From positions 496,001-560,000 of the forward strand of contig CAWDJF010000002.1 in the NCBI GenBank assembly GCA_963802575.1: a DNA stretch of 64,000 nucleotides. Reading direction: 5' to 3'. Position numbers and translations under genes: made by a program. This stretch comes from DATFTE01 sp963802575 (GTDB taxonomy: Bacteria > Acidobacteriota > Terriglobia > Terriglobales > Acidobacteriaceae). The notes beneath the pieces were generated by a model. It saw nothing but the letters and a program-made list of their open reading frames with translations, made no database searches and was not told where the DNA came from. Shown here piece by piece: positions 33,316 through 40,523 of the stretch; the first letter of the stretch is position 1; the number at the start of each line of letters is the position of its first letter.

Positions 33316-33513
33316 AATACCTGTCTTGACTCAACTCCGAGTGGGTTTGGTTCGCTCAAAAAGCAACCTGTCTCGCGAGGCCAAAACAGAATTTGATCGA
33401 AAACTCTCTGTCGATGTCGCGGAGAATCCTCTCGGCTCTTAGGCGCACGGAGACAGCCCCAGCCTCGCGCCGCTTACGGGCGGGGACGCCTGTCCTCTAT
33501 CCATGACCGTTGG

Positions 33514-34158
33514 CTAGGCAGCCAACATGTGGTTTCTAATCGCGTACCTCACCAGTTCGGCGTTACTCTTGGCTCCAAGCACTTCCATGATTCTGTACTT
33601 GTGATACGCCACCGTTCTGGTCGTCATGTTGAGAATGCCGCCAACTTCCTTCATCACCTTGCCTTCGGCCAGCAGCTGCAGCACTTCTCGCTGCCTCTGG
33701 GTCAGAAGTTCGGCTTCGCCAACCAGCACCTTATCTTGCTGGCGCAAGAAATTGATGGTGCTGCGCGACATGGCGGGCGACAGATAGGATTTGCCGCGCA
33801 AGACGTCTCGAACTGCCAGCACGATGTCAGCTGCGGCGCAGGTCTTCAGCAGGTAGCCGGAGGCTCCGCGGCGGAAGGCCTCGGCGGCCACATCGACGTC
33901 GGGATTCATGGTGAGATAAATGAGCTTGAGGGCGGGCATCATTTCTTTCAGTTGTCGCCCGGCATCCAATCCATTCAGAATCGGCATGGCGATGTCGATC
34001 ACGACAACGTCCGGCTTCAGATCGGCGGCAGTACGCACCAGGGAGCGACCATCGCCAACGATTCCGACGACATTAAATTCGGTTTCAAGTAGCCGCTTGC
34101 ACAATTCCGCTACGAGATGATGGTCATCAGCTATCAGAACACGGGATCGGTTCATCAT
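33514..34158 (-). CDS. NarL/FixJ-type response regulator (paralogue B)
   Basis: 214 residues from the ATG at 34158 (an upstream ATG at 34212 would add 18 residues); AAGG lies upstream. Same architecture as paralogue A: phosphoacceptor in VVVIDIAMPILNG, and helix-turn-helix LTQRQREVLQLLAEGKVMKEVGG. The two proteins differ mainly in 1-45 and 125-145 and agree almost fully in the DNA-binding helix, so they probably share DNA targets. Confidence 0.94.
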   Translation of the reverse strand: MMNRSRVLIADDHHLVAELCKRLLETEFNVVGIVGDGRSLVRTAADLKPDVVVIDIAMPILNGLDAGRQLKEMMPALKLIYLTMNPDVDVAAEAFRRGASGYLLKTCAAADIVLAVRDVLRGKSYLSPAMSRSTINFLRQQDKVLVGEAELLTQRQREVLQLLAEGKVMKEVGGILNMTTRTVAYHKYRIMEVLGAKSNAELVRYAIRNHMLAA

Positions 34159-34332
34159 ACGAATACCTTTAGATGGAAGGTTCGAAGTCTCCGGGGGAAG
34201 GGACGTCATCAAAAAGCCTCTCTCTAATTAAGCCTGCAATGGACGGAGCGCTGTAAAGGACCTATTGGGAAGAAAATCTTGCGCATAATCTAAGGAATGC
34301 CAAGGACCCCTGTCTGTTCAAAATTGCACACA

Positions 34333-34380
34333 TGGACAAATATCCGGGTTGCGCCTTCGGCGACCCACACATGTTGTCCA
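34333..34380 (-). terminator. Nested hairpin between crp-like gene and regulator B
   Basis: Outer arms TGGACAA (34333-34339) and TTGTCCA (34374-34380) are perfect. Inner arms GGGTTGC (34346-34352) and GCGACCC (34360-34366) pair with one G-T. It lies 20 bp after the Crp/Fnr stop and upstream of regulator B in the same direction, so it could be a terminator or attenuator. No T run. Confidence 0.45.
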
Positions 34381-34399
34381 AGAATAAGACGATTTGACG

Positions 34400-35080
34400 C
34401 TACTCGTGCAGGACAACGCTAAGAAGGGAACTATGCACCTGCAACCCGCTGCCGTTGTAGTGGATGAATCCGAGCTTTCTGAAGCGGTTCATGAAGAAAT
34501 TCACTCGCGAGCGCGTTGTACCAATCATCTCCGCCAGCGTCTCCTGACTTATCCCGGGAATTACTTCTTCCGATCTGCCCTCCTTGCCGAAGCGGGCAAG
34601 GGTTAGAAGCGTTCGTGCCAGGCGTTTTTCACTCGAATTGAAAAGTTGATCGACCAGGTCGGCCTGGGTGCGGTTGAGACTTTCAATCACGTATGCGACA
34701 AAAAGGTCGGAGAAATCGTGCTCGGCGTGAAGGGTTTTCAGCATCTGAGGCTTTTCGATTCTGAGAAGATCACAATCAGTAATTGCAGCAGCACTGGCCA
34801 TGCGGGCGGGGTGATCGGTGGCGATGCATCCTTCGCCAAAGAAGTCGCCCGGGCCCAGCAATGCGATCGTCGCCGCCTTGCCCTGTTTGGAGACTACCGT
34901 GATCCTCACCCTGCCTTCCTGAATGTAGAACACAGCGTCGGCGGGGTCTCCTTGTGAGTAGACTGCTTGCTTGGCGCGAAAATGTTGAATAGTTCGGCCG
35001 GTGCCAGTATGGGCGAGGAATGCTTTGGGATCGAAAGTCTTTCTTGGTTTCGTTGCGATCGAACGGCGCGGGGACGGCAT
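34400..35080 (-). CDS. Crp/Fnr-family transcriptional regulator
   Basis: 226 residues from ATG 35080 (a longer start at 35149 is less likely). The cyclic-nucleotide-binding-like domain (about 25-145) has YSQGDPADAVFYIQEGRVRI and LLGPGDFFGEGCI. A C-terminal winged helix (about 160-220) has ISQETLAEMIGTTRSRVNFFMNRF. There is no FNR-type cysteine cluster at the N-terminus, so it is not an Fe-S oxygen sensor of FNR type. It sits centrally among the CTGTCA-type sites and is a candidate for their binder. Confidence 0.92.
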   Translation of the reverse strand: MPSPRRSIATKPRKTFDPKAFLAHTGTGRTIQHFRAKQAVYSQGDPADAVFYIQEGRVRITVVSKQGKAATIALLGPGDFFGEGCIATDHPARMASAAAITDCDLLRIEKPQMLKTLHAEHDFSDLFVAYVIESLNRTQADLVDQLFNSSEKRLARTLLTLARFGKEGRSEEVIPGISQETLAEMIGTTRSRVNFFMNRFRKLGFIHYNGSGLQVHSSLLSVVLHE

Positions 35081-35113
35081 AGGAAACCTTCTCAGCCCGG
35101 CTAGACTTCTATT

Positions 35114-35127
35114 GTACGCTACCGTAC
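35114..35127. promoter_or_regulatory. Inverted repeat before the crp-like gene
   Basis: GTACG-CTAC-CGTAC, with perfect 5-bp arms and a 4-base spacer, 34 bp before the start. Possible autoregulatory site; it differs from the CTGTCA family. Confidence 0.35.
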
Positions 35128-35237
35128 TAAGCAATGCTCTCAGCCGCAAGCATATTTTATTGATGATGCAAACGTCGCATGGCTCACAACGACATGCTAT
35201 GCCTATCTCCGGCTCGCGATCTGCCGGGACGCTTTTG

Positions 35238-36707
35238 TCAGCCTATTTTTGCTCCAATCGCTTCGCCGGAAACAATAATTTCCACCCGCCGGTTCTGCTG
35301 GCGGCCGGCGCTCGTGTCGTTGCTGGCGACGGGATTGGCTTCGCCCATTCCCGCAGACGTAACATCTTCCGGTTGTAGTCCTTGCCCTACCAGGAACGTA
35401 CGTACCGCATCCGCGCGTTGACCAGAAAGGGTGAAATTCAGGGCCTCGCTACCGGTCGTGTCGGTGTAGCCTTCAATCCGCAACTTCAGACCGGGATGCG
35501 CCAGTATGACGCCGGAGAGCCTGGCGAGTTTCAAACTCGCATCCTGCGAAAGTTCGTACTTGCCGGAAGCAAACAAAACGTCAGCCATGGTGACTACCAG
35601 CCCGCGCGGTGTATCCACCGTTTGCAGCACTGAATTCAGTTGAGCGAGCAATTGCACCCGCAGTTGTTGTTGTTGCTGTTCGGCCTGGGCTGCAGCTGCG
35701 GCTGATTTGGCAGCCTCCTCCTGCGCTTTCTTCTGCGCGGCTTCCGCCTGTGTCCTTGCTTGGGCTTCTTGAGCGGCCAGAGCGGCAGACTGTGCAGCTC
35801 GCTGGGCAGCAGCCTCCTGCTGCGCCTTCAACTCAGCTTCTCGTTGCGCGGCTTGTTGTTGCTGCTGGGCGAGTTTCTCCGCCTCGGAGCGCTTCTGAGC
35901 CGCAATCTGCTCTTCGGCAGCTTGCTTGACGGCGATCGAACGTGCATCTTCCGATTGCTGAGCGGCATTTCGGGCGGCCGTAATCACCGGATTCTTCTGC
36001 TTATCGGTCAGGTAGGTTTCCATCTGCGCTGCCGACTGGCTGGCTTTAGCCCACGCGTCGGGAGCGTATTTCTCCGCGCCTTCCACCTGGGCGATGCGGA
36101 GTGCGTTACGCGCTTCATACACTGCCAGAGGAATCTTGGGATCGATGCTGAGAGGCTGGAGCCGGGTGCCGCTATAGGTACTCCGGCTCAACAGAGTTGC
36201 GGTCACCGGTATTGTGGCGCCTTTGGTGTCTTGGCGCGGCACATTCTGGAGCACCACCATTTCACTCGGCGAGGAAACGGCGAAGTAAGGTTCCGCGGTC
36301 ACGATCATCGCAAAGTTGGGCAGGCGTGTGGTCACACTGAGTTTGCCCTTATCACCATTTAACTGCAGCTCTCCCAGATTGCTCGACCGGCCCTCCGGAG
36401 TAATCGCCCACACAACATAAGTAAGAAACTCAGGACCGAACTGGGTAGCAGCCGACATTTTGGAGAAACTGGCATCCACCGACATCAGGCCCTTTTTGTT
36501 CTCAACTCTGGCGTCGCCCAAGGCGAAGGGCAGCAAGGGCGTGCCCTTGAAGTCGATCCGAGTGGAAGTATTCGTCTGATAATTTACAGCGGGAACAGAG
36601 CGCGAAATATTGATGTTTATGTTGACGACCGACTTTCCACCTTGCTCCTGACCAAGTACGAACAGACTGCAGCACAAAAGACTAGCCGCGAGGCTCATCC
36701 TACTCAT
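35238..36707 (-). CDS. OmpA-family protein with long Ala/Gln coiled-coil
   Basis: 489 residues from ATG 36707 (RBS AAGGGA). A signal peptide (SLAASLLCCSLFVLG) is followed by an N-terminal beta-rich domain (about 25-215). A very long alanine/glutamine/lysine coiled coil (about 240-345) leads to an OmpA C-terminal peptidoglycan-binding domain (DVLFASGKYELSQDA, IEGYTDTTGSEALNFTLSGQRADAV, RQQNRRVEI). It probably tethers the outer membrane to peptidoglycan across a wide periplasm. Confidence 0.9.
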   Translation of the reverse strand: MSRMSLAASLLCCSLFVLGQEQGGKSVVNININISRSVPAVNYQTNTSTRIDFKGTPLLPFALGDARVENKKGLMSVDASFSKMSAATQFGPEFLTYVVWAITPEGRSSNLGELQLNGDKGKLSVTTRLPNFAMIVTAEPYFAVSSPSEMVVLQNVPRQDTKGATIPVTATLLSRSTYSGTRLQPLSIDPKIPLAVYEARNALRIAQVEGAEKYAPDAWAKASQSAAQMETYLTDKQKNPVITAARNAAQQSEDARSIAVKQAAEEQIAAQKRSEAEKLAQQQQQAAQREAELKAQQEAAAQRAAQSAALAAQEAQARTQAEAAQKKAQEEAAKSAAAAAQAEQQQQQLRVQLLAQLNSVLQTVDTPRGLVVTMADVLFASGKYELSQDASLKLARLSGVILAHPGLKLRIEGYTDTTGSEALNFTLSGQRADAVRTFLVGQGLQPEDVTSAGMGEANPVASNDTSAGRQQNRRVEIIVSGEAIGAKIG

Positions 36708-36771
36708 GGTTTTATTCCCTTCAGGAATGACGAGACACGGCAAGTGTGCGCTCCGGCGACCGGCAGGGCGA

Positions 36772-36787
36772 CTGGCAAAATTAACAG
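36772..36787. promoter_or_regulatory. CTGTCA-N4-TGACAG-type site 6
   Basis: CTGGCAAAATTAACAG, 65 bp before the OmpA gene. Confidence 0.6.
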
Positions 36788-36807
36788 GACTAAAGACTTC
36801 CCTTCAC

Positions 36808-38076
36808 CTAAGCCGGTTGTTCCGACACGTCGAACACCACCTGATCGTGCCACCAGAGGCGTTCAAAGAAGGCACGCGCGGTGTCGGGATTCGTGGTTGG
36901 ACCGGTCGACAAAAGCGTTTTTTCAACGATAGCGGCGATGCTGCGTTTCCCGTCAATCGCGTCGAAGAACCGCTTTTCGGTTGATCCTATTGGCAGGTAT
37001 AGATCGGTATACGTATGAGTCTGGTTGATCAGCACAGCTGCGGCCCCGGGGGGCACCCGATCCTGAACACAGATAGTGTCTGGCATCCGAACGGGTACAT
37101 AGTGAAGCCAAGCGTCACCAGCAAAACTAACCTGGTGTGCTCTCCCACCGTTATCCCGGTACGCAACTACGCTGTGGCGAGCCATCGTGCCCCGAAACAA
37201 TTCGATTGCGGCATACTGCTCGGGCGGCGAGAGTTTGGCGATGCGGTTTGCCTGGGGGATCTTGGCGATCACCCCGCAGTGCACTGAGTAAGGCGCCTGT
37301 CTTACCCACCGGCCAAATGTCAGCCCTGCTTTCTCGAGAAAGTCGAACAATTGCGGAACCGAATAGGCGCGATCCTGTGGATGCAGCAGCGCGTCGGCAA
37401 GAGCAGCCTCATTTCGGAAATCTGGGGCATGCTTCAGCAAGGTCTCCAGCGGATGTCCCGGAGGCAGCGCACTCAGCGCAGTGACGAGATCCCGAATTTC
37501 TCCGTCCGTGGCGCGGATGCTGATCGCTTTGCAGAATTCTTGCAACATATAGATGCCGGCACGTCCGTAAGGCGCGTACACCATCAGGTGCATCGCTCCG
37601 TCCGGTTTGAGCACGCGGCGCAGAGCGCTCAAGCCCGCATCCGGATCGGCGAGATGATGGAGAACTCCGGTGCAGACGATTTGATCGAAGCTCATCCCCA
37701 GATCGTTCACCTGCTCGATCGCGAGCTCGCGTACTTCAAGATTCTTCAGGTTGTATTTTCCCTTGAGCGCATGGGTACGGCGCACACTGCTTGCACTACA
37801 GTCGATGCCGGTCACTTGAGCCGCAGGCCAACGCAACGCATGTTTGGCTGCCTGGGATGTCCCGCAGCCGGCGACAAGTATGGATTGGTTCTCGCAATAG
37901 GGCCGGTTGGGCCAAAACAGATGAAAATCGGCGCGGCGTCTTTCCGGGCTTTGCCACTGCCGTTGATACTTTTCCAAATTGTCGATGGGCGGAGGATACG
38001 GGTAACGGTCGTAGAAGTCCCGAACCTCGTCGGAGATCGTAGGCAGCGGGTGGGGATGTTCTGTGAGTGTGCTCAT
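36808..38076 (-). CDS. SAM-dependent methyltransferase with PqqD-like C-terminal domain
   Basis: 422 residues from ATG 38076. An N-terminal FYDRYPYPPP motif precedes a class-I methyltransferase fold (about 60-200) with SAM-binding ILVAGCGTSQAAKHA and CTGVLHHLADPDAGL. The C-terminal ~80 residues (LPIGSTEKRFFDAIDGKRSIAAIVE, ARAFFERLWWHDQVVF) look like a PqqD/winged-helix peptide-recognition fold. The substrate is unknown; the PqqD-like part suggests a peptide or protein. The 5' region holds structured element A. Confidence 0.82.
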   Translation of the reverse strand: MSTLTEHPHPLPTISDEVRDFYDRYPYPPPIDNLEKYQRQWQSPERRRADFHLFWPNRPYCENQSILVAGCGTSQAAKHALRWPAAQVTGIDCSASSVRRTHALKGKYNLKNLEVRELAIEQVNDLGMSFDQIVCTGVLHHLADPDAGLSALRRVLKPDGAMHLMVYAPYGRAGIYMLQEFCKAISIRATDGEIRDLVTALSALPPGHPLETLLKHAPDFRNEAALADALLHPQDRAYSVPQLFDFLEKAGLTFGRWVRQAPYSVHCGVIAKIPQANRIAKLSPPEQYAAIELFRGTMARHSVVAYRDNGGRAHQVSFAGDAWLHYVPVRMPDTICVQDRVPPGAAAVLINQTHTYTDLYLPIGSTEKRFFDAIDGKRSIAAIVEKTLLSTGPTTNPDTARAFFERLWWHDQVVFDVSEQPA

Positions 38077-38100
38077 GACAAATGCCACCTGCAATAGGTT

Positions 38101-38175
38101 CCCCGGCGGACGGTTATCCGCCGGGGCAAAACATCTTGGGAGCCTTCTAAAGAGGGAGTTCTTTCGATCTCCCTC
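38101..38175. ncRNA. Two-hairpin element, copy A
   Basis: Hairpin 1: CCCCGGCGGA (38101-38110) and TCCGCCGGGG (38117-38126), a perfect 10-bp stem. Hairpin 2: GAGGGAG (38152-38158) and CTCCCTC (38169-38175), with a loop containing TCTTTCGA. The same arrangement recurs at 38881-38955. On the minus strand it is in the leader of the methyltransferase gene. The strand is not decided. Confidence 0.45.
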
Positions 38176-38256
38176 CTCTTTGCTGCCAGGATTGATTTCG
38201 CTGTCCGGACTCTCGCCCAGTGACCGCAGTCTATGAATACCAGCTTGGGCCGTTAA

Positions 38257-38272
38257 CTGGCAAAACTGACAG
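38257..38272. promoter_or_regulatory. CTGTCA-N4-TGACAG-type site 7
   Basis: CTGGCAAAACTGACAG, 181 bp before the methyltransferase start; element A lies between. Confidence 0.65.
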
Positions 38273-38562
38273 CTCATGGACATCGTCTGAATTCGGGACG
38301 TCTTTCGGAGTCAGGAGCGAATCTTGATGAAATTTGTACATTCCGTCTTGCCCAGGTCACGGTGGACTGTGCCGGAGTCCGGGATGGTATCTAGTTGGTT
38401 ACGTTGGTGATCGTTTGTGACTCTCGCACCTTGACTCTCCTATGGAGTCATCGTATTTTTGCGGCAACCGCAGTTGATTATGGTGGCGTCTAATCACCGT
38501 TTATGTGCGGAGCGGCCATGCGGCCAATCGGTCTGCACAGAGAGCCACTGATAAGGGGGACA
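38273..38562. other. Gap with no recognised gene
   Basis: About 290 bp between site 7 and the small ORF at 38563. I see no coding frame or strong repeat. Confidence 0.5.
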
Positions 38563-38733
38563 ATGGGGATGATGTTTCCAGGGTTATCGGAACTCCTTAG
38601 GGACATAAAAGTACTTGAAGACTATGCCCGAGCTTGCCAGCCGGGGGAAGACGCACGAATGGTGCTCGTTACGCGGGAAGAGGCGGATGTCATAGAGTCG
38701 TTCCGCCGTTTTATGGCTCAGGATTACGAATAA
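38563..38733 (+). CDS. Small hypothetical protein (56 aa)
   Basis: ATG 38563 is preceded by AAGGGGGA at good spacing. Acidic, helical sequence with LSELLRDIKVLEDYARACQPGED and TREEADVIESFRRFM. No family recognised. It lies between the two copies of the structured element. Translation looks plausible from the RBS and composition. Confidence 0.5.
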   Translation: MGMMFPGLSELLRDIKVLEDYARACQPGEDARMVLVTREEADVIESFRRFMAQDYE

Positions 38734-38880
38734 ACACGTGGATCGCATGCCCTTCGGCATGTAGACCGCAAGGTCGATCCGCTGCTCCGGTAAACTCAAA
38801 AAGTTCCACCGGGTCTTGCTATACGTGTGAGCATACTAGCCATCGTCCCGTAGGAATGAGGGACGCAGTTTGGAAAGCTT

Positions 38881-38955
38881 CCCCGGCGGATGTGGATCCG
38901 CTGGGGAAGCAGTCGTCGACGCCTTCGGAAGGAAGATCTTTCGACCTCCCCTTCG
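38881..38955. ncRNA. Two-hairpin element, copy B
   Basis: Hairpin 1: CCCCGGCGGA (38881-38890) and TCCGCTGGGG (38897-38906), one G-U on the plus strand, extended by GCTT/AAGC to 14 bp. Hairpin 2 around 38930-38952 has the same TCTTTCGA loop as copy A, with a wobble-rich stem. It starts 13 bp after the sulfatase stop (minus strand) and may also serve as its 3' end structure. Confidence 0.45.
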
Positions 38956-38967
38956 ATAGGTCCTTCA

Positions 38968-40494
38968 CTACTTACCCGTTGCGACGGCATGCTGTGACAG
39001 CTGCGCCATCACCGCATCCAGGTTGAACGAGGCGGGTTTCTGCCGCGGCGGGAACTTGACGAAGTTGGCAAGCTCCCCCGCAACTACCGCCTGCATCAGG
39101 TATAGCTGGGGCACGTGATCGACCATCCAGTCCATGTAGGTATTCGAGTTGATCTCAGCCAGCTCGAACGGGTCACGTCGCAGGTTGACAATGTACGGCA
39201 ATCGAAGCTTCGTGAAAGGTTCCGCCCACAGCCGCATCGTGTGAGCGCGCTGCACCGCCAAATTGAACTTATAGTCGCCAACCCGAACCGCGACCGCCTC
39301 GCCGTCGTCGCTCATATACATGATCGCGTTTCTCGGGCTCTCCTTCGATTTACCCGTGATGTAGTCCAGTTGGTTGACGCCGTCGAGATGGACGTGGAAA
39401 GGCTTACCGTCCACCGTGGTGCCGGCCTCAAGTTGTTTGGCGACATCCGGATTGCCTGCTATTGCAAGCAGGGTCGGGAACATATCGATGTGAGAGACAA
39501 TGCCATTCAGCACCGTGCCCGCCTTGATCTTCCCCGGCCAACGCATGAAACATGGAACCCGCCAGCCGCCTTCCCAGTTGGTATCCTTCTGGGCGCGGAA
39601 CGGCGTGGTGGCGCCATCCGGCCAGGTGTCGTTCTCCGGGCCGTTGTCGGTGGAATACATGACGATGGTGTTGTCTGCGATACCGAGCTGATCCAACTTG
39701 TCAAGCACCTGTCCGATTTGCTCGTCATGAACAACCATGCGATCGCTGTATGGATCCTGGCCGCTCTTGCCAAGGTTCTTGGCAGCAACGTGGGTCCGGA
39801 AGTGCATAGCCGTAGCGTTGTACCAGAGGAAGAAGGGCTTGTTCGCTTTGGCTTGCTTTTCAATGAAGCCAATAGCGCCAGCGGTGATTTCCTCATCAAT
39901 GGTTTCCATGCGCTTCTTGGTCAGCGGGCCTGTATCCTCAATCGTCTGCTTGCCTACTCGGCCCCAACGTGGATCGGTGGTTGGGTCGTCCTTGTCGCTC
40001 GCAAAACAATGCATCACGCCCCGTGGACCAAAGGCCTCTTTGAACTTAGGATCCTTCGGATAGTCAGGCAATTCCGGCTCTTCTTCCGCGTTCAGGTGAT
40101 AGAGATTGCCGAAGAATTCGTCGAATCCGTGCACGGTCGGCAGGTATTCATTGCGGTCGCCGAGATGGTTTTTGCCGAACTGACCGGTAGCGTAACCGAG
40201 CGGCTTTAGAAGTTCAGCGATGGTCGGGTCTTCCTTCTGCAAGCCAACCGTGGCGCCGGGCATGCCGACCTTGGTCAGGCCGGTGCGGATCGGGTTCTGG
40301 CCGGTGATGAAGCATGCGCGCCCGGCGGTACAGCTCTGCTGGGAGTAGTAGTCAGTGAAGTTGACGCCTTCGTTGCCGATGCGGTCAATGTTGGGGGTGC
40401 GGTAGCCCATCATGCCTCGGCTGTGGTAACTGAGGTTCCACATGCCGATGTCATCGCCCCAGAGGATCAGGATATTCGGTTGCTTTGTAGCCAT
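38968..40494 (-). CDS. Arylsulfatase-type sulfatase (CxAGR type)
   Basis: 508 residues. NILILWGDDIG supplies the metal-binding aspartates. The catalytic formylglycine motif reads C55-T-A-G-R (SCTAGRACFITGQNP), a cysteine-type site that needs a maturase. VMYSTDNGPEN and GGWRVPCFMRWPGKI are typical of the arylsulfatase family. No signal peptide is evident. It starts 29 bp after the maturase gene (RBS GGAAGG), so the two are one operon. The substrate is unknown. Confidence 0.92.
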   Translation of the reverse strand: MATKQPNILILWGDDIGMWNLSYHSRGMMGYRTPNIDRIGNEGVNFTDYYSQQSCTAGRACFITGQNPIRTGLTKVGMPGATVGLQKEDPTIAELLKPLGYATGQFGKNHLGDRNEYLPTVHGFDEFFGNLYHLNAEEEPELPDYPKDPKFKEAFGPRGVMHCFASDKDDPTTDPRWGRVGKQTIEDTGPLTKKRMETIDEEITAGAIGFIEKQAKANKPFFLWYNATAMHFRTHVAAKNLGKSGQDPYSDRMVVHDEQIGQVLDKLDQLGIADNTIVMYSTDNGPENDTWPDGATTPFRAQKDTNWEGGWRVPCFMRWPGKIKAGTVLNGIVSHIDMFPTLLAIAGNPDVAKQLEAGTTVDGKPFHVHLDGVNQLDYITGKSKESPRNAIMYMSDDGEAVAVRVGDYKFNLAVQRAHTMRLWAEPFTKLRLPYIVNLRRDPFELAEINSNTYMDWMVDHVPQLYLMQAVVAGELANFVKFPPRQKPASFNLDAVMAQLSQHAVATGK

Positions 40495-40523
40495 TGTTTA
40501 TTCCTTCCGTTGATTTAGTTTTT

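Noticed and set aside
38101..38955. Calling the two-hairpin elements a known riboswitch
   Set aside because: No conserved core of any riboswitch class I know could be recognised; reported only as an unclassified element.
39115..40209. Plus-strand frame of 364 codons
   Set aside because: Antisense to the first sulfatase, with no recognisable domain or RBS.
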